Source of the DNA: Streptomyces sp. SID12501
GTDB taxonomy: Bacteria; Actinomycetota; Actinomycetes; Streptomycetales; Streptomycetaceae
Reading direction: 5' to 3'
Length of the DNA stretch: 64,000 nt
Assembly (NCBI RefSeq): GCF_010550245.1
Contig: NZ_JAAGLU010000015.1
Coordinates: forward strand, 1-64,000
Every line of letters starts with the position of its first letter. Positions within the stretch are counted from its first letter, which is position 1. Both the position numbers and the translations under genes were made by a program. The notes under the pieces were generated by a model that was not told where the DNA came from, searched no databases, and saw nothing but the letters and a program-made list of their open reading frames with translations. Positions 25,848-33,659 of this stretch are shown piece by piece.

Positions 25848-28800
25848 GTGCCGGTGGGGGAAGAAGAGGAGACCGGTGGCGTTCAGGCGTTGCGGGCCTG
25901 GGCAGGCGAGGCCGTCGAGCGGGCGAAGGCGTTGCTACCGGCATCGGACACCGTCGTCGGGGCCTCCCGCGCCCACAACGACTCGATCGCCGAACTCGAC
26001 TCGCTCTCCCGCCTGTTGGACCACGATCCGGAGCTGCGCAGCTCGGTGACGATGTGGCTCGGCGGTGTCCTCACCCTGCGCCACGCCGCCGGGGGCGGGA
26101 CGTCCGAGGACCGGGAGCGGGCGCACGGTCTGCTGCGGGATGTACGGGACCCGGCAACGGAGACCGGAGCCGCGACCTCCGTCGAGGACCGGCGGTGGGC
26201 CGCGCTGTTCCTGCTGACGCACGCGCTGCCGCTGCAGGAGATGCTGGGCGGGCTCTCGCCGGAGCCGGACCTGACCGCCATGGTCGACATGATCATGCGG
26301 GAGGGGACGAGCGGGATGACCGCCTTCGCCGACGAGGTGCAGAAGCTGGTGACCGAGGCGGCCGAACTCCCGCTGCCGCCGGACACCCTGAGCTATCTGC
26401 GGCAGGTACGCGACGTCTATGCGCACCCCTCGCCCGACGCGCTCGCCGGCCTGGTCACGAGCCTCGTGCCCGACGACGGTTCGCCGGGCAACCATGAGCT
26501 GCGGCAGCTGATGGCGAAGTGGATGGCGACGATGTCCGGTGGGGCGGACCCGGAGCAGGGCCCCGGCACGCCTTCCGGCACCTGCACGCCTCCCGGTACC
26601 GGCTCGGACACCGGTGACATGAGGGACACCGGTGGCACGAGCACCGCCCCGGACCCCTCCGCCGCCCCGTTCATGCCCCGTACGTTCGACGAGTTCCGTC
26701 GGCTCGTCGCCGCGTTGCAGGCCGTCAACACCACGTCCGTGGACTTCGTGAACCAGACGGGCGGCGGCGACTCCGCCGCCCTCAACCAGCAGCTCGGGCG
26801 GCTGCGCGCGGCGTTCGACGCGCTGCCGGAGGGCACGCCGAACGGTGACGCTCTCGAAGGGATGATGGCCCTGCTGCTCAACGTGAGCGAAGGCGCCGGC
26901 GGCACCCTTCAGGACCAGGCGCTCGGTCTCGAACACATGCAGATGGTCACCGACTTCCTGCGGCGCCAAGCGGGAAGCTCGATCCCCATGGCCGGCGGCT
27001 TCACGGTCATGGCGGACGCGATGGACCTGATGACCGAGATCCGTACCGCCGGGCAGGCCGAGGACCTGGAGCGGCTCCGCGCCCTGCTGCCCAGGGCCGA
27101 GGCTCTGGCGGACAGCGTCCCCGAGGACCACGACTTCCGCGCCATGGCCCTCATCACCCGTTCCATGGCCCGGCTCATGCTCGGCCGGCTCACCGCGGAC
27201 AGGGAACTGCTCCTGCGCAGCCTCGCGGATCTCGACGACAGCAGGACGGCCGCGGGGAACAGCAGCCTCCCGATCGGGACCGAGGAAATGGAGGCCATGA
27301 TTCCCGACCTCGCGGCCATGCGTTCCCTCCTCACCGGCGACACGACGTACGTCCCGGACCGGGACGTACCCCCACCGGACGCCTCCACCGAACAGCTGTA
27401 CGTCGGCGCGCAACGTCTGGGCGCGCGCTACAGCCTCACCAGGGATCCGGCGGATCTGGAGGCCACCGTCACCACGCTGGAACGGCTCCGCGAGCACATC
27501 CGACGGGGGCAGGCCCCGCGCGTCGCCGCCGAGTCCCTGTGGTCGCTCGCCGATGCCTACCGCGCCCGCTGGCACCAGGAGCCGAACGAGTCCGACGCGG
27601 TCGCCGCCACCGACGCGGCGACCGAGGCCCTGGCCACCCTCGCCGCCGACGTCCTCCTCCAGCACGGCGCCGAACACCGTCTGACCACCGCCCGCAAGGG
27701 CGCCTCCCTCGGCATACGGACCGCCCTGTGGGCCGCCGCGCACGACAGGGTGGACGACGCGCTCACCGCCCTGGAGCTGGGCCGGACGCTGGTGCTGGAG
27801 GCGGCGGCCACCTCCCGGGCCGTACCGGAGCTGCTGGAGGAACGCGGCCATCCCGAACTCGCCGCCGACTGGCGGAAGTCCGGTGCCGCCGACAGCACCG
27901 AGCTGCCCGCCCGGCTCCCCAGCGAGCTGCGCCGACAGGCCTTGGAGGCCCTCGGCTACCGGGAGCCGGGAGGCCTGCTCGCCACCCCCACCCTGCGCGA
28001 ACTGGCCGCCGGCGTCCGCGAGGCGGGCGCGGACGCGCTGATCTATCTGGTCCCCGGCAGCGACGGCGAGGCCCCGGGCATGGTGCTGGCCGTGGGCCCC
28101 GAGATCGGCATCGGTGTGGGCCCGCTGCCCGTGCTCTCCGCAGCGGACAGCGCCCCGCTGGAGCGGTACCTGGACGCGGCCGCCGCCCGCTCCGCGGACC
28201 ACGGCGACGAACAGGCGGAACGGGCCTGGGAGGAGGCCCTGTCCGAGCTGTGCGACTGGGCGTACGAGGTGTTCGTCCACGTCCTCGCCGGGCTGGACGA
28301 ACACCTCCCGGGCGACGCGGCCGACCGCCGTACACCCAGGGTCGTCCTGGTCCCGTGCGGCCGCCTCGGCATCGTCCCCTGGCACGCGGCCCGCTTCCCC
28401 GCGGACGCCCCGCACGACTATCTCTGCGAGGCACTGGTGATCAGCTACGCGGCCTCCGGCAGCCAGTTCCTGCGTACGGTGAGACGCGCGCCCCGCGATC
28501 CGGTCTCGGCCCCGGCCATGGTGGCCGACCCCAGCCTCTCGCTGACGTACGCCGAGCTGGAGATCCTGGAACTGCGCAACGCCTTCTATCCGGGGGCGCG
28601 GCTGTACGGCGACTTCGCCGCCTTCCCGCCCGACTCGGTGCCGGCGGGCACCCCCGACCAACTGCTGGCCCTGCTCGCCCAGGACCACTCGATGGTCCAT
28701 CTGGCCACGCACGGCATGGCGGGGGTACGGCCGACGGAGTCGGCCCTGTTCCTCGCCCCCGCCGACCCCGGCGAGGAGATCGGCCGGCTCACCGTGACCC

Positions 28801-29213
28801 GGCTCCTCGACCGGCCGCAGCCCGCCGAACAGGCGGCACCGGACGGCCCGTTGATCGTCCTGAGCGCCTGCCAGACCGATCTGAGCACCCGCGACCACGA
28901 CGAGGCCCTGACCCTGACCACGGCATTCGTCGCGGGCGGCGCACGTGATGTCGTGGGGTCTCGGTGGACCGCCCAGGACAGTGCGACGATCCTGCTGATG
29001 ACGGTGTTCCACCACCATCTGCGGGCCGGGCTCAGCCCCGTGGACGCCCTGCGGGCCGCCCAGTTGTGGATGCTCGACCCGGACCGCAGGGATCCGGGTT
29101 GTCTCAGCGACGAGCTGCGGCGGGACATCGGCCGTCCGGACCTCGGGCGGATCGCCGTCTGGGCCGCGTTCATTCATCAGGGCCATCCCGGTCGGGGAGA
29201 GGGGACCGTATGA
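25848..29213 (+). CDS. CHAT-domain caspase-like protease with long helical N-terminus
   Basis: A 1121-residue cytoplasmic protein. The C-terminal ~330 residues form a CHAT (caspase HetF-associated with TPRs) peptidase. The catalytic His is in VHLATHGMAGV (about 952) and the Cys in LIVLSACQTDLSTRD (about 1004), followed by GGARDVVGSRW and DALRAAQLWML. The long N-terminal part is alpha-helical with degenerate TPR-like pairs (EDLERLRALLPRAEALAD, ADLEATVTTLERLREHIR) and a Gly/Thr/Pro linker near 230-265. It is likely an effector protease activated by an upstream sensor. The GTG at 25848 follows GTGAGGA. The stop overlaps the ParS-like gene (ATGA), tying the protease to a toxin-antitoxin pair. Confidence 0.87.
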   Translation: MPVGEEEETGGVQALRAWAGEAVERAKALLPASDTVVGASRAHNDSIAELDSLSRLLDHDPELRSSVTMWLGGVLTLRHAAGGGTSEDRERAHGLLRDVRDPATETGAATSVEDRRWAALFLLTHALPLQEMLGGLSPEPDLTAMVDMIMREGTSGMTAFADEVQKLVTEAAELPLPPDTLSYLRQVRDVYAHPSPDALAGLVTSLVPDDGSPGNHELRQLMAKWMATMSGGADPEQGPGTPSGTCTPPGTGSDTGDMRDTGGTSTAPDPSAAPFMPRTFDEFRRLVAALQAVNTTSVDFVNQTGGGDSAALNQQLGRLRAAFDALPEGTPNGDALEGMMALLLNVSEGAGGTLQDQALGLEHMQMVTDFLRRQAGSSIPMAGGFTVMADAMDLMTEIRTAGQAEDLERLRALLPRAEALADSVPEDHDFRAMALITRSMARLMLGRLTADRELLLRSLADLDDSRTAAGNSSLPIGTEEMEAMIPDLAAMRSLLTGDTTYVPDRDVPPPDASTEQLYVGAQRLGARYSLTRDPADLEATVTTLERLREHIRRGQAPRVAAESLWSLADAYRARWHQEPNESDAVAATDAATEALATLAADVLLQHGAEHRLTTARKGASLGIRTALWAAAHDRVDDALTALELGRTLVLEAAATSRAVPELLEERGHPELAADWRKSGAADSTELPARLPSELRRQALEALGYREPGGLLATPTLRELAAGVREAGADALIYLVPGSDGEAPGMVLAVGPEIGIGVGPLPVLSAADSAPLERYLDAAAARSADHGDEQAERAWEEALSELCDWAYEVFVHVLAGLDEHLPGDAADRRTPRVVLVPCGRLGIVPWHAARFPADAPHDYLCEALVISYAASGSQFLRTVRRAPRDPVSAPAMVADPSLSLTYAELEILELRNAFYPGARLYGDFAAFPPDSVPAGTPDQLLALLAQDHSMVHLATHGMAGVRPTESALFLAPADPGEEIGRLTVTRLLDRPQPAEQAAPDGPLIVLSACQTDLSTRDHDEALTLTTAFVAGGARDVVGSRWTAQDSATILLMTVFHHHLRAGLSPVDALRAAQLWMLDPDRRDPGCLSDELRRDIGRPDLGRIAVWAAFIHQGHPGRGEGTV

Positions 29214-29905
29214 CCGCGATCGACGACAACGGGACGAGGGTGCTCGGCCTCATCGACAAACATCTCGACAGCATCCGCACCGACCTGACCGACGAGCAGT
29301 ACCAGCAGCTGCTCGTCGGCCTGCGCGTGCTCGCCGACACCCCGCCGGACGACCTCAGGGCCGTACGCCGAGCCCTCCAGGGCGTACGCCACTGCCTGGT
29401 GCCGGCGCTGGAGTTCGACCATCCGGTGCGGCGGGCACTGGACTCCCTCCGGTACATCGGCACGGTGCCCCTCCGCCCCCTGGACCCCCAACGGGTACGG
29501 GATCTCCTGGCCCGGCTCGCGGCCGACCCGCCATCGCCCCCCGACACAGCGACCGTCATCGCCGCCGCCGAGCGCAGACTGCGTCGGGCGCCCTCCCTCT
29601 CGGCCGCCGAGGTCCGTGCCCGGTACGGCGGTTCGGCGCCGCCGGCCCAGCTGATCCGGTTCGCCGACCACGAACTCGGTGACCGCTACCCGGAGTTCCA
29701 GTTCAGGCCCGGGGGCGGAGCACCGTACGAGGCCGTCCTGGAGGTCAACCGGGTGCTCCTCGCCGACGCGGACCCGTGGGGGGCCGCCGACTGGTGGCTG
29801 AGCGGCAACGCGTGGCTGGGCGGCAGGGCGCCCGTCGCCCTCCTCGGCGTCCGGCCGGACCACGAACTGGTGGACGCGGCCGTCGCGTTGGTGGAGGGGG
29901 ACTGA
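29210..29905 (+). CDS. ParS/MbcA-like (DUF2384) antitoxin-type protein
   Basis: A 231-residue protein translated from an ATG overlapping the CHAT stop. Its C-terminal ~65 residues match the MbcA/ParS/Xre toxin-binding domain: YEAVLEVNRVLLADADPWGA, ADWWLSGNAWLGGRAPVALL, GVRPDHELVDAAV. The N-terminal ~130 residues are helical (LTDEQYQQLLVGLRVLAD) and are not a recognisable Xre DNA-binding domain. That is unusual; they may instead bind CHAT. The next gene encodes a RES toxin whose start overlaps this stop by one base, exactly the known antitoxin-toxin gene order. It probably neutralises that toxin. Confidence 0.8.
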   Translation: MTAIDDNGTRVLGLIDKHLDSIRTDLTDEQYQQLLVGLRVLADTPPDDLRAVRRALQGVRHCLVPALEFDHPVRRALDSLRYIGTVPLRPLDPQRVRDLLARLAADPPSPPDTATVIAAAERRLRRAPSLSAAEVRARYGGSAPPAQLIRFADHELGDRYPEFQFRPGGGAPYEAVLEVNRVLLADADPWGAADWWLSGNAWLGGRAPVALLGVRPDHELVDAAVALVEGD

Positions 29906-30582
29906 TGCACGAGGAAACCGTGTTGCCCTCCGTGTACCGCTTCCGGCCGCACTGGGAGGTGCTGCCCGCCGGTACCCACCTGTGGCGGATACACCCGTCC
30001 CACTACAGGGCCGCGGAGTTCAAACCGTTCATCCCGGACGACCGCTCGACCGGCCGCTTCAACAGCATGCCGGAGGACCCGTACCCCTATCTGTACGCGG
30101 CGACGGACGCGGAGACCGCTCTCGCGGAGACCCTGTTGCGCTCGCACGACTTCGACTCTCCTACCGGTATGCGACTGGTCTCCTGGGCGCAGGTGCGGGG
30201 CAAGTCGCTGAACGGGGTGCGGACCCGGTGCGAGATGAGACTGGTCTCGCTGTGCTCCGGTGCGGCGCTCGCCGCCGTCCGCCAGGACAACCTCCTGCTG
30301 GAGAACGAGGGAGCGGAGCACTACGCGGGCACACGGCGCTGGGCGCGGGAGCTGCGGGCCCAGGTACCCGAAGCCATGGGGATGATCTGGGGTTCGAAAC
30401 GCAACCCGTCACGGCGGGCCCTGGTGCTCTTCGGAGACCGCTTCGCGGACTGCGCGGACGGACCGCTCGAAACACTGCCGTACCGCAACATCCCCGACCT
30501 CGGCTCCCCGGACGGCGTCAAGGAGGCCAACCAGCTGCTGGAACCGCTCTGTTCGGCGATCAAGGAGCCGCTGAACCCCTGA
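29905..30582 (+). CDS. RES-domain toxin (NAD-degrading/ADP-ribosyl type)
   Basis: A 225-residue RES-family protein. Conserved features in order are the first Arg in HLWRIHPSHY, STGRFNSM, the tyrosine-acid block YLYAATDAETALAETLL, and the distal Ser region VSLCSGAAL. RES toxins of Xre/MbcA-RES systems deplete or modify NAD+ through an ART-like fold. The chain is longer than typical (~150-190). It starts in a TGATG overlap with the DUF2384 gene, so the pair is translationally coupled downstream of the CHAT protease. That context suggests cell-suicide signalling. Confidence 0.82.
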   Translation: MHEETVLPSVYRFRPHWEVLPAGTHLWRIHPSHYRAAEFKPFIPDDRSTGRFNSMPEDPYPYLYAATDAETALAETLLRSHDFDSPTGMRLVSWAQVRGKSLNGVRTRCEMRLVSLCSGAALAAVRQDNLLLENEGAEHYAGTRRWARELRAQVPEAMGMIWGSKRNPSRRALVLFGDRFADCADGPLETLPYRNIPDLGSPDGVKEANQLLEPLCSAIKEPLNP

Positions 30583-30605
30583 TCCCGTCGCCTGCTTGTC
30601 CCGTG

Positions 30606-30620
30606 TGACACGTGGTGTCA
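30606..30620 (+). promoter_or_regulatory. Perfect dyad TGACAC-GTG-GTGTCA upstream of macro-domain gene
   Basis: A perfect 6-3-6 inverted repeat centred 19 bases before the ATG at 30632. It lies in the only gap between the RES and macro-domain genes and is a good operator candidate. No binding protein is identified. Confidence 0.5.
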
Positions 30621-30631
30621 TCGTTGAACGC

Positions 30632-31735
30632 ATGGCACCACCAACCATTGACCACGCGTCAATTCTCGTGGAGCTACAGGCAGTTCGCCGGGCGGGGCTG
30701 CTGCGGCTGCGCGGCCGCGAGCTGCCCGTCCTGGAGTCGGCCGCGGCCTCGCTGGCGACCGCGCGTACCCGCGAGGGTGCCGTGGAGGCGCTGCTGCGCC
30801 GCGCGGTGGAGCGGCTCGACGCGGGTACGCTGCGGACCGCCGCCGAGTACACGCTGGGCCTGGCCCAGGGCACCCGGGACTGGGCGGCGGCCTCCCGCCG
30901 GGCCCGCGCGGCCGAGGTGTACCGGGTGAGCGAGGAACGCTTCCGCAAGCACCACGAGGTGATGGTGCTCGGGCAAGTGGCCGAGCAGGTAATGGAATTG
31001 GTGGCGGGCGGCAGCGGTGAGCCGGGCGAGGACCACCGGGAGGGCGACACCCACCGGACCGTGGACGTCCTGGCAGGTGACCGGGCCGTACGCCTCACCC
31101 TGCACATCCACCCCGTCGACCTGCTGCGGGATGTGGACGTGGTGGTCTCCCCGGTCAACACCCACCTCGCGCTGCCCGAGTCGTACAAGTCCTCGGTCTC
31201 CGCCTCGTTGCGCCGGGCCGCCTCCGTGCGCGGGGTGACCGGCGACCTGCTGGACGACCCGGTCCTCGATGAGCTGCGCAAGTGGACGGCTCGGCACGGC
31301 ACTTCGGGGCGTCCGGTGGTCCCGGGCACGGTGGCGGCGACCGGTTCGGGAGCCATGGCCGAGCACGGTGTACGACGGTTCTACCACGCGGCCGTGGCCA
31401 TACCCCGGGCCGGCACCAACGACTACGACGTGCTGCCCGCCGACATCACCCGCGCCACCTCGCGTGCGCTCGCGCTGCTGGCCGAGGAGCACGACCGGCA
31501 CACCCCGCCGCTGCGCTCGGTGTGCTTCCCGCTGCTCGGCTCCGGGCGCGGCGGGCTTCCGTACCGGGTGAGCGCGGCCGCCGTATGGAGCGCCGTGGAG
31601 GCGGAGTTGGCGCGCGGGGCGTGCTGGGACGTGCACTTCGTCGTCCGTACGCCGGAGGCGGCCCGCGTGGTGGAGCGGATCCCGGCCAGGACCCGCCCGG
31701 GACGCGACCGGTCGGCGCCCGGCCGGTCGGCTTGA
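30632..31735 (+). CDS. Macro-domain protein with helical N-terminal adaptor
   Basis: A 367-residue protein. The C-terminal half is a macro (ADP-ribose-binding) domain: DVVVSPVNTHLALPE corresponds to the N-x-A-N segment with Asn kept, RRFYHAAVAIPRAGTNDY follows, and CFPLLGSGRGGLP is the conserved glycine loop contacting ADP-ribose. The N-terminal ~125 residues are helical (ILVELQAVRRAGLLRLRGRE) and recall the adaptor-type ends used for homotypic recruitment in actinobacterial conflict proteins. Next to a RES toxin, the macro domain may bind or hydrolyse ADP-ribose products or sense NAD breakdown. ATG 30632 is preferred; a TTG at 30596 would add 12 residues and cover the dyad. Confidence 0.8.
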   Translation: MAPPTIDHASILVELQAVRRAGLLRLRGRELPVLESAAASLATARTREGAVEALLRRAVERLDAGTLRTAAEYTLGLAQGTRDWAAASRRARAAEVYRVSEERFRKHHEVMVLGQVAEQVMELVAGGSGEPGEDHREGDTHRTVDVLAGDRAVRLTLHIHPVDLLRDVDVVVSPVNTHLALPESYKSSVSASLRRAASVRGVTGDLLDDPVLDELRKWTARHGTSGRPVVPGTVAATGSGAMAEHGVRRFYHAAVAIPRAGTNDYDVLPADITRATSRALALLAEEHDRHTPPLRSVCFPLLGSGRGGLPYRVSAAAVWSAVEAELARGACWDVHFVVRTPEAARVVERIPARTRPGRDRSAPGRSA

Positions 31736-31749
31736 CTGGAGGGGCGGGT

Positions 31750-31789
31750 CGCCCAGGTGGGATGCCTGGGGGAGCCTTGCCCCTGGGCG
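31750..31789 (+). terminator. Possible terminator after macro-domain gene
   Basis: CGCCCAGG (31750-31757) pairs with CCTGGGCG (31782-31789) across a 24-base loop that offers an alternative CCTGGG pairing. It lies 14 bases past the macro-domain stop and separates it from the 11-gene operon. Confidence 0.4.
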
Positions 31790-31860
31790 GCTCGCACCCC
31801 GGACCGCCAATATCGACGGGGTGTCAATTCACGTAAGGACCGGGCATGTTGGTGTCGACT

Positions 31861-31872
31861 TCACATAACGTG
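31861..31872 (+). promoter_or_regulatory. TCACATAACGTG element at the head of the 11-gene operon
   Basis: This 12-mer ends six bases before the first ATG (31878). CATAAC is a possible -10 hexamer, which would make the operon mRNA nearly leaderless. The identical 12-mer occurs on the minus strand at 3297-3308 near the transposase remnant. No -35 is clear. Confidence 0.35.
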
Positions 31873-31877
31873 GCCGT

Positions 31878-32093
31878 ATGACCAGGGGGATGGTTGAGTG
31901 GGCGCACGGCTGCGCAGGTCGCACGGTGACCTGGCCCGCCCCGGACACGTATGTACTCGTCGACGGTGTCCTGTTGCGGATGGTTCCGGAGCCGCCCGGC
32001 CTGCCGCCGGGTACGGCCGTCACCGTGCGCCACGATCCCGCGCGGCAGCGACTGGTGGCCCACGCCGACGGCACCGGAGCGGCGGCCGAATGA
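31878..32093 (+). CDS. Small protein leading the conflict operon
   Basis: A 71-residue protein with alternating hydrophobic and polar residues (RTVTWPAPDTYVLVDGVLLR, GTAVTVRHDP), consistent with a small beta-barrel or beta-sandwich. I recognise no family. Its stop overlaps the ATG of the vWA gene (ATGA), so it is part of the operon and is retained in frame with typical codon bias. It may be an adaptor or a sensor component. Confidence 0.6.
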   Translation: MTRGMVEWAHGCAGRTVTWPAPDTYVLVDGVLLRMVPEPPGLPPGTAVTVRHDPARQRLVAHADGTGAAAE

Positions 32094-32872
32094 GCGTCCA
32101 CGGCATCGAGTTCGGGACCGGATACGAGGAACGGCAGCCCGTCGTCCTGCTCCTCGACACCTCCGCGTCCATGGGCCGCCCCGCGGAACACCCGCGGATC
32201 GACGAGCTGAACGATGCGTTGACCCGCTGGTTCGACGGGGTCCGAGCGCAGGAACGGCTGCGCACCCGGGTGGAGGTCTGCCTCATCACCTTCGACTCGG
32301 CGGTGCGCGTCTACGACCCCGGCGCGGGCCGCCTGGTCCCGGTCGGGGAAGCCGACGCCGACCGGCTGTTCGTCCCGGCGGACAGCATGCGCCCGCCCAC
32401 GCTGCGCGCCGACGGCCTGACCCGGCTGACGGAAGCCGTGGAGACGGCCCTCGAACTGGCCCGCGCCCGCTACCGCACGCTGCAGGAGCAACGGGTACCG
32501 GTTCGCCGCCCCTTCCTGTGGGCCCTGACGGACGGCGCACCGAGCGACGCCCAGGGCCACCCCCTGGACGCGAAAGCCCTGGCGGACACAGCGGAACAGG
32601 TGCGCCAGGGCGAGGAGAAGGGCGAGTGGGTCTTCCAGGTGATCGGGGTGCGTGGCGCCGACCTGCCGATGCTGCGGGTACTGGCGCCGAAGGCCACGTC
32701 ACCGCTGGAGAACCTGGACTTCGGCCGGATCCTCGACCTGCTCTTCCAGAGCACGGACGACAGCAGCCCGGACCAGACCGCGGATCTCATCCACCAGCAG
32801 GTCAACGACCGCGCCGCCCGGCTCGCGCGCATGGAGAGGGTGGAGAAGAGGGCGGAGAGGGGCCACGGGTGA
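32090..32872 (+). CDS. von Willebrand factor A domain protein
   Basis: A 260-residue vWA protein. The MIDAS metal site is intact: LLLDTSASMGRP (D-x-S-x-S at about 23-29), a downstream Thr in RADGLTRLTEA, and ALTDGAPSD (about 147). vWA proteins assemble multi-protein complexes through metal-dependent contacts and often work with AAA+ or chaperone ATPases, here the ClpB-like protein. The C-terminal ~60 residues are a charged helix (NDRAARLARMERVEKR). Its start (ATGA) and stop (GTGA) overlap both neighbours. TerY-type vWA/PP2C/kinase triads have the same order. Confidence 0.87.
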   Translation: MSVHGIEFGTGYEERQPVVLLLDTSASMGRPAEHPRIDELNDALTRWFDGVRAQERLRTRVEVCLITFDSAVRVYDPGAGRLVPVGEADADRLFVPADSMRPPTLRADGLTRLTEAVETALELARARYRTLQEQRVPVRRPFLWALTDGAPSDAQGHPLDAKALADTAEQVRQGEEKGEWVFQVIGVRGADLPMLRVLAPKATSPLENLDFGRILDLLFQSTDDSSPDQTADLIHQQVNDRAARLARMERVEKRAERGHG

Positions 32873-33657
32873 TCATCGCAGGGGCCTCCGTCCAGGGCAC
32901 CGCTCATCTCGCCGACGGGCAGGGATGCCAGGACGCGTTCAAGGCCGTCGACCTGGGCGACACAGCGGTACTCGCGGTGTCCGACGGCGCGAGCAGCCGC
33001 GACCGCAGCGCCCTGGGCGCCCACATCGCGGTCGACACGGCCTGCCGCCTGCTGACGGAGGACATCCCGGACACGGAGGAGACGCCGGAGGCGTGGACCC
33101 GGTGGATCGCGGGGCGCGGGAAGCGGGTCGTCGAGGAGTATCTGCGGGCGGTGGCGGGGGTGTTGGGCACGGGTACAGGTGCGGGTACGGGTGCGGGTTC
33201 AGAGGACCCCGGCGCCTTGGCGGCCACCATCGCCGCAGCGGTCGTACGTCCACCGTGGGTGGCTCTCATCTCGCTGGGCGACGGCTTCGGCACGCTGCTG
33301 ACAGACGACGACCACTGTCACCTGGTCCTCCCCCCGCCCACCACCCCACCGCCCTTCCTGTCCTCGCCCGGCGCGGCGCAGCGCATCCGCACCTTCGTCG
33401 TCTGGGAACCGGAACTCAGCGGACTGGTCCTGAGCACCGACGGCTGTGCCGCGCTCACCCTCGACCATCCCTCCGTACGCCGACTCCCGCCAGAGGCAGG
33501 CCCCTTACCGGCCGACCGCTTCTTCCTCGGCCTTGCCGCCACACTCCGCGAGAACCACGGGGACGCCGAGCCGCTTCGGCGCCGGCTCTCCGGTCCGGAG
33601 GCCGGCCGGACCGGTGACGACCTGACCGTCCTGTGCGCTCTCGTCGAAGGGCGGTGA
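32869..33657 (+). CDS. PP2C-family serine/threonine phosphatase
   Basis: A 262-residue PPM phosphatase of the compact TerY-P-associated type. Metal-binding acidic motifs are AVSDGASSRDRSALGA (about 36-51), LSTDGCAAL (about 189) and TGDDLTVLCAL at the end. It should reverse phosphorylation by the adjoining kinase. Residues about 100-108 are a Gly/Thr-rich insertion encoded by a GGGTACAGGTGC-like simple repeat. The GTG start overlaps the vWA stop. The next gene starts 2-3 bases after its stop. Confidence 0.85.
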   Translation: MIIAGASVQGTAHLADGQGCQDAFKAVDLGDTAVLAVSDGASSRDRSALGAHIAVDTACRLLTEDIPDTEETPEAWTRWIAGRGKRVVEEYLRAVAGVLGTGTGAGTGAGSEDPGALAATIAAAVVRPPWVALISLGDGFGTLLTDDDHCHLVLPPPTTPPPFLSSPGAAQRIRTFVVWEPELSGLVLSTDGCAALTLDHPSVRRLPPEAGPLPADRFFLGLAATLRENHGDAEPLRRRLSGPEAGRTGDDLTVLCALVEGR

Positions 33658-33659
33658 CC

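Noticed and set aside
25935..29186. A 1083-codon open frame antisense to the CHAT gene
   Set aside because: It is a high-GC shadow with no recognisable domain, and its sequence is His/Gly/Arg-rich nonsense. The CHAT motifs on the plus strand are clear.
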